This document shows, piece after piece, positions 60,417 through 64,000 of a stretch of 64,000 nt of DNA (within the stretch, counting starts at the first letter, position 1; every line of letters starts with the position of its first letter). The stretch spans positions 1 to 64,000 of the forward strand of contig DXGZ01000072.1 in the NCBI GenBank assembly GCA_019113645.1, in the 5' to 3' direction. A program made the position numbers and the translations under genes. This DNA is from Candidatus Mediterraneibacter vanvlietii (lineage in GTDB: Bacteria > Bacillota > Clostridia > Lachnospirales > Lachnospiraceae). The notes beneath the pieces were generated by a model. That model saw only the letters and a list, made by a program, of their open reading frames with translations. It was not told the DNA's origin and ran no database searches.

Positions 60417-61070
60417 ATGATAGTAGATGAACGTATCGTAACATTCATCAATTCGCTGGATACAAAAAACAGAGAAATACTGGAGATAATTGAGCAGGAA
60501 GCACGGGAGGCCCACGTGCCGATTATCCGCAGAGAAATGCAGAGCTTTCTCAAGGTTCTCCTGATGCTGAAAAAACCTATGCGCATTCTGGAAGTCGGAA
60601 CTGCCGTAGGTTTCTCTGCATTATTGATGAGTGATTACGCTCCGGAAGGATGCAGGATAACTACAATAGAAAATTATGAAAAACGGATTCCCATTGCCCG
60701 GGAGAATTTCAGACGTGCCGGGCGGGAATCGCAGATTGAACTGATAGAGGGAGATGCTTCAGAAGTGCTGAAGACGCTGGAAGGTTCCTATGATTTTGTC
60801 TTTATGGATGCGGCAAAGGGGCAGTATATCCATTATCTTCCCAGTGTGCTCCGGCTGCTGGCGGAGGGCGGATGCCTTGTCTCCGACAATGTGATGCAGG
60901 ATGGAGATGTGATTGAATCCCGGTTTGCGGTGGAGCGGAGAAACCGGACGATCCACGCGCGGATGCGGGATTATCTCTATGAGCTGAAACATAATGAAGA
61001 ACTTGTTACTTCAATCATACCACTGGGCGATGGGGTGGCGGTCAGTGTGAAACAGAGAGGACAGTATTGA
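60417..61070 (+). CDS. trmR: O-methyltransferase, TrmR/YrrM-like tRNA 5-hydroxyuridine methyltransferase
   Basis: A 217-residue class I methyltransferase of the caffeoyl-CoA O-methyltransferase group, with ILEVGTAVGFSALLMSDYAP as SAM motif I near 57-76, ITTIENYEKRIPIARENFRRAG and DFVFMDAAKGQYIHYL, and LVSDNVMQDGDV. Bacillus YrrM (TrmR) methylates 5-hydroxyuridine at tRNA position 34 to 5-methoxyuridine. The following gene is a U32-family protein of the type that makes 5-hydroxyuridine (TrhP), which supports the call. The start at 60417 lacks a clear SD; alternatives within the frame are later and would cut the conserved N-terminus. Confidence 0.85.
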   Translation: MIVDERIVTFINSLDTKNREILEIIEQEAREAHVPIIRREMQSFLKVLLMLKKPMRILEVGTAVGFSALLMSDYAPEGCRITTIENYEKRIPIARENFRRAGRESQIELIEGDASEVLKTLEGSYDFVFMDAAKGQYIHYLPSVLRLLAEGGCLVSDNVMQDGDVIESRFAVERRNRTIHARMRDYLYELKHNEELVTSIIPLGDGVAVSVKQRGQY

Positions 61071-61086
61071 AAGAGAGGAAGGAAAG

Positions 61087-62316
61087 ATGAGCAGACATCC
61101 TGAATTACTGATTCCCGCGAGCAGCCTTGAGGTGCTCAAGACCGCAGTAGTTTTCGGCGCGGACGCCGTGTATATTGGCGGGGAAGCATTCGGCCTGCGG
61201 GCAAAAGCGAAGAATTTCTCCATGGAGGAGATGAAAGAGGGAATTGAATTCGCCCATGAGCATGACGTGAAAGTCTATGTGACCGCGAATATCCTTGCCC
61301 ATAATGACGATCTTGAAGGAGTCAGGGAATATTTTAACGAATTGAAGGAAATCAAACCTGACGCTCTGATCATCGCAGATCCGGGTGTGTACGATATCGC
61401 CATGGAGATCTGCCCTGAGATCGAGCGTCATATCAGCACGCAGGCAAACAACACAAATTACGGAACTTATAATTTCTGGTATCGCCAGGGGGCGAGCCGT
61501 GTTGTATCCGCAAGGGAGCTTTCTCTTAAGGAAATTAAGGAGCTTCGCGCACATATTCCCGAGGATCTTGAGATCGAGACATTCATCCATGGCGCAATGT
61601 GCATCTCCTATTCCGGACGCTGCCTGCTCAGCAATTACTTTACCGGGAGAGATGCCAACCGGGGAGCGTGCACCCATCCATGCCGCTGGAAGTACGCTGT
61701 GGTGGAGGAGACAAGACCGGGAGAGTACATGCCTGTTTATGAGAATGAACGGGGAACTTATATTTTTAACTCAAAGGATCTGTGTATGATCGAGTATATT
61801 CCGGATCTGATTGACGCTGGAATCGACAGTTTCAAAATCGAGGGAAGGATGAAGACGGCTCTCTATGTTGCAACGGTTGCCAGGACTTACCGGAGAGCCA
61901 TTGACGATTATCAGAAAGATCCGGAACTGTACCGGAAGAATATGCCATGGTATCTGGACCAGATCTCAAATTGTACGTACCGTCAGTTTACAACAGGCTT
62001 CTTCTTTGGAAAACCGGATGAGAATACACAGATCTATGACAGCAATACGTATAATAAAGAATACACTTATCTTGGAATTGTAAATGAAGTGAAAGACGGC
62101 CTGTGCCGGATCGAACAGCGCAATAAATTCTCTGTCGGCGAGATGATCGAGATCATGAAGCCGGACGGCGAGAACGTGGAAGTGCAGGTAAAGAGAATCC
62201 TGAATGAAGACGGAGAAGAGCAGGAGAGCGCACCGCACTCAAAGCAGGTGCTATGGGTGGAGCTGGAGCAGGCACCGGACAGATACGATATCCTCCGCCG
62301 CAAAGATGCGGAATGA
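61087..62316 (+). CDS. U32 peptidase family protein, TrhP/YrrO-like tRNA hydroxylation protein
   Basis: A 409-residue protein of the U32 (collagenase-like) family. It has LIPASSLEVLKTAVVFGADAVYIGGEAFGLRAKAKNFS at the N-terminus, ISTQANNTNYGTYNFW, ETFIHGAMCISYSGRCLLSNY, RDANRGACTHPCRWKY with the four conserved cysteines for an iron-sulfur cluster, and SFKIEGRMKTALYVATV. In Bacillus and E. coli such proteins (TrhP/YegQ) are needed to form 5-hydroxyuridine at tRNA wobble position 34, probably from prephenate. It is 16 nt after the trmR-like gene, giving the two-step pathway. The old protease label is doubtful. Confidence 0.88.
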   Translation: MSRHPELLIPASSLEVLKTAVVFGADAVYIGGEAFGLRAKAKNFSMEEMKEGIEFAHEHDVKVYVTANILAHNDDLEGVREYFNELKEIKPDALIIADPGVYDIAMEICPEIERHISTQANNTNYGTYNFWYRQGASRVVSARELSLKEIKELRAHIPEDLEIETFIHGAMCISYSGRCLLSNYFTGRDANRGACTHPCRWKYAVVEETRPGEYMPVYENERGTYIFNSKDLCMIEYIPDLIDAGIDSFKIEGRMKTALYVATVARTYRRAIDDYQKDPELYRKNMPWYLDQISNCTYRQFTTGFFFGKPDENTQIYDSNTYNKEYTYLGIVNEVKDGLCRIEQRNKFSVGEMIEIMKPDGENVEVQVKRILNEDGEEQESAPHSKQVLWVELEQAPDRYDILRRKDAE

Positions 62317-62735
62317 TCTGTCTTTCTCCCGCAGATAAAATAATATATTGGGTGACAAACGTACGCCGGCATACAGGTATCCCTCGCGGACACGCTTCCG
62401 CTCGGGCCGCAGACGCAGCGGTACATAAGATCGCAAAATACGCGATCTAAGTACCGGCGCTGCTCTACGGTCCTTGAGGGACACCTGTATGCCGACTTGT
62501 CTGTTCCTGCCGGTAATTATTTTTATTGGGAAGGAAAGAAGATTTTTCCGAAAAACAAATTCGAAGGTGTTCTAAGCCGTCAATTGCATACAGAAAGCCT
62601 CCGGGAAAACTTACATACTTTCTACACACTTCCGGTAATCTGTTCTTTCCGGCTTGATGAATCAAGTCTCAGGGGAGGGATATCATAGCGCAAAACCGTT
62701 CCGCTCTACCTCGACTGTTGGAATGTCTGTAACTC
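62317..62735. other. Intergenic region after the U32 gene, mostly palindrome D
   Basis: 419 bp. The first half is palindrome D (62365-62496). The remaining 62500-62735 has no promoter, RNA gene or convincing open frame; overlapping 60-77 codon frames on both strands are created by the palindrome. It ends at the terminator at 62736-62776. Confidence 0.5.
62365..62496. repeat. Large intergenic palindrome D
   Basis: Outer stem 62365-62385 pairs with 62476-62496 (19 of 21). A middle segment GCAGCGGTAC (62415-62424) pairs with GTACCGGCGCTGC (62451-62463) apart from a small insertion, and the apical stem AGATCGC (62428-62434) pairs with GCGATCT (62442-62448). The left side holds CACGCTTCCGCTCGGGCC, faintly like the CTCGCTTTGCTCAGACA loop of copies A-C. 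The RHTGIPRGH and RHTGVPQGP frames on its two strands mirror each other because of the palindrome. Confidence 0.75.
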
Positions 62736-62776
62736 AAAATGAGATCCGCGTGCAAAGGCACTTGGATCTCATTTTT
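62736..62776. terminator. Bidirectional terminator between U32 and flavodoxin/ferredoxin genes
   Basis: AAAATGAGATCC (62736-62747) pairs with GGATCTCATTTTT (62764-62776), flanked by A and T runs for both convergent genes. Confidence 0.8.
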
Positions 62777-62806
62777 CTAACAAAAGATACTGTGGCAGAC
62801 GAATTA

Positions 62807-63595
62807 TTAATTTGCAAGGAAAATATCTGCTGTTTTGTCGCTTTTGCAGATTTTTTTCAGTTTTTTCTCCGCAAGGCTCATTTTAAGCGAATTGACCGCG
62901 CGGGCGTTCTGCTTGCAGACGCGCATACATTTCATGCAGCCGATACATTTGTCTGTCTCGGTCTTTTTCGGATCTTTGATCGGAATCGCTCCCGTGGGAC
63001 AGACTTTCGCGCAGGCGCCGCACAGCGTGCACATGGCTGCCGCAGCTTTCGGAAACAGAGCGTTTTTCCCGTATTTATGGTAGGGAGAATTGCCCGGCAC
63101 TCTGGTTTCCAGATGGTCAAAAGAGGCTTCTTTCTTCAGAAGGCGATTCAATTCAACTCCGTATTCCGCGGCGGATTTCAGATCAGTCTTGTTGGGGCGT
63201 CTGGCACCGATGGAAGGCACGATGGAATGCTCGGTCGGGAAAGCGGCGGCACCGATTACTTTGAAACCGCGCTTTTCCACTTCTGTTTTCAGTTCTAGAA
63301 GAGCATCGTCGAATTCGCGGCATCCGTATGTAGCGACAAGAGCAGCGGGGGTATTATTTCCGCTGATGTTATCAAGGTATTCCATAAATGTGGCCGGAAC
63401 ACGCCCGTAGTAGACCGGGATTCCGAAGAGGGCAAAATCATTTGAAGCAAATTTCAGAACCGGCTTCTTTTCCTTGAAAACCGAAAAATCAAAAGAGACA
63501 GATTTCAGATCGATACTGCGGGCGGTCTCCATAATGATTTTACGTGTGGCGCCTGTCGGGCTGAAGTAAACCAGTTTCAATTCATTCATCTTCAT
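62807..63595 (-). CDS. EFR1-type flavodoxin/ferredoxin protein
   Basis: A 262-residue cytosolic redox protein. The N-terminal flavodoxin-like part (about 1-165) has VYFSPTGATRKIIMETA as the FMN phosphate loop and ALFGIPVYYGRVP and ALVATYGCREFDDAL. The C-terminal part (about 180-245) holds two 4Fe-4S motifs: CTLCGACAKVCPTGAIP and CIGCMKCMRVCKQNA. This matches the EFR1 group of clostridial ferrodoxins. Partner unknown. The start at 63595 is set by AAGGAG nine nt upstream; the open frame extends to 63661 but has no SD there. Confidence 0.9.
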   Translation of the reverse strand: MKMNELKLVYFSPTGATRKIIMETARSIDLKSVSFDFSVFKEKKPVLKFASNDFALFGIPVYYGRVPATFMEYLDNISGNNTPAALVATYGCREFDDALLELKTEVEKRGFKVIGAAAFPTEHSIVPSIGARRPNKTDLKSAAEYGVELNRLLKKEASFDHLETRVPGNSPYHKYGKNALFPKAAAAMCTLCGACAKVCPTGAIPIKDPKKTETDKCIGCMKCMRVCKQNARAVNSLKMSLAEKKLKKICKSDKTADIFLAN

Positions 63596-63691
63596 AAAGC
63601 AAAACTCCTTTGTAATATAGCAGAATATATTAATGATATCACACGGGGACAGAAAATGCACGGAAATAGAGAGAATAAATGGAGAATATGC

Positions 63692-63719
63692 TTGAAATTT
63701 TTGTATTATGAGTTATAAT
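63692..63719 (+). promoter_or_regulatory. Promoter of the GntR-type regulator
   Basis: TTGAAA (63692-63697), 16-bp spacer, TATAAT (63714-63719), about 95 nt before the ATG. Confidence 0.5.
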
Positions 63720-63815
63720 ACAAGCAATACATAAGATGAGAAAAGAAAAGCGGACAATATATGGAATCATCCGGATTCCGGACAGCTGATTCGGACAGGA
63801 AGGAGGAAGCAGGTT

Positions 63816-64000
63816 ATGATATTAAAGATTGACATGTCGGGAGCGATTCCGATCTACGTGCAGATCCGGAATGAAATCGTCAAGGGAATCGGGAAAGGGG
63901 ATGTCTCAGCCGGAGAGAATCTGCCGACGGTGCGTCAGCTTGCTTCCGAACTGGGGATCAACACCATGACGGTGAGCAAGGCGTATCAGCTTCTGAAATC
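63816..64000 (+). CDS. GntR family transcriptional regulator, 5' part
   Basis: The first 61 residues are present and the gene continues past the window. The sequence IPIYVQIRNEIVKGIGKGD, ENLPTVRQLASELGINTMTVSKAYQLL is the GntR winged helix, with the spacing of the YtrA subgroup (short proteins that usually control ABC transporter genes). SD AAGGAGG precedes the ATG at 63816. The effector domain cannot be seen. Confidence 0.85.
   Translation, partial: MILKIDMSGAIPIYVQIRNEIVKGIGKGDVSAGENLPTVRQLASELGINTMTVSKAYQLLK

Noticed and set aside
62251..62665. 60-77 codon frames in the region after the U32 gene
   Set aside because: They are created by the two arms of palindrome D and mirror each other; no SD.
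1..64000. tRNA or rRNA genes, prophage genes, complete insertion sequences
   Set aside because: I looked on both strands and saw none that I could support.

Overview
The window looks like chromosomal DNA of an anaerobic gut-type Firmicute, most likely Lachnospiraceae (Clostridia). The reasons are the AddAB, RNase J, IreB, RuvX, DUF1292 and Fur gene content, strong AGGAGG-type ribosome binding sites, near 50 % GC, a complete anaerobic style of cobalamin genes, and palindromic intergenic repeats. I cannot name a genus from sequence alone.

Layout. At 1-7.6 kb the minus strand carries addB-addA and a small DUF1294 membrane protein. At 8.2-13.4 kb there are single genes: an Lsa/CplR-like ABC-F protein behind a long structured leader, thioredoxin, a Crp/Fnr regulator, a small RelA/SpoT synthetase and a secreted NlpC/P60 hydrolase. 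From 13.6 to 40.1 kb lies a large corrinoid locus. It starts with a corrinoid adenosyltransferase, then a cobalamin riboswitch, the CbiMNQO cobalt transporter, CbiK chelatase, a peroxiredoxin, CbiD, CbiL, CbiF, CbiH, CbiET, CbiA, CobT, CobS and CobC. It resumes with CbiB, CobD, CobQ, HemC and a CobA-HemD fusion. The two halves are separated (27.5-33.9 kb) by an opposing Rpn-type nuclease, an OLD-family ATPase/TOPRIM nuclease, a membrane-anchored exported protein of unknown function, a metallo-beta-lactamase-fold protein and a ketopantoate-reductase-like gene. Genes for CbiG, CbiC, CbiJ, CobU and precorrin-2 dehydrogenase are not in the window.

From 40 to 46.5 kb come a methyltransferase, a DUF6483-like protein, a GNAT acetyltransferase and a MarR-regulated heterodimeric ABC exporter whose promoter overlaps a perfect 16-bp palindrome. 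From 46.8 to 55.2 kb come an M50-like membrane protease, MoaC-MoaB-MoaA (molybdopterin), a GH25 lipoprotein, PrmA, RsmE, and a NifS-ThiI pair for tRNA 4-thiouridine. From 55.2 to 62.3 kb come an HPr-like protein lacking the phosphorylatable histidine, MtaB, IreB, RuvX, a DUF1292 protein, Fur, RNase J, and a TrmR/TrhP-like pair for tRNA wobble uridine modification. The window ends with a flavodoxin/ferredoxin protein and the start of a GntR regulator.

Most unusual points: a family of large palindromes (about 1-155, 11727-11945 and 46543-46710) in which the stems differ completely but keep pairing while the apical loop is conserved, plus a larger palindrome at 62365-62496; the translationally coupled OLD nuclease, exported protein and MBL trio inside the cobalamin locus; and a likely drug-responsive attenuator in front of the ABC-F gene.
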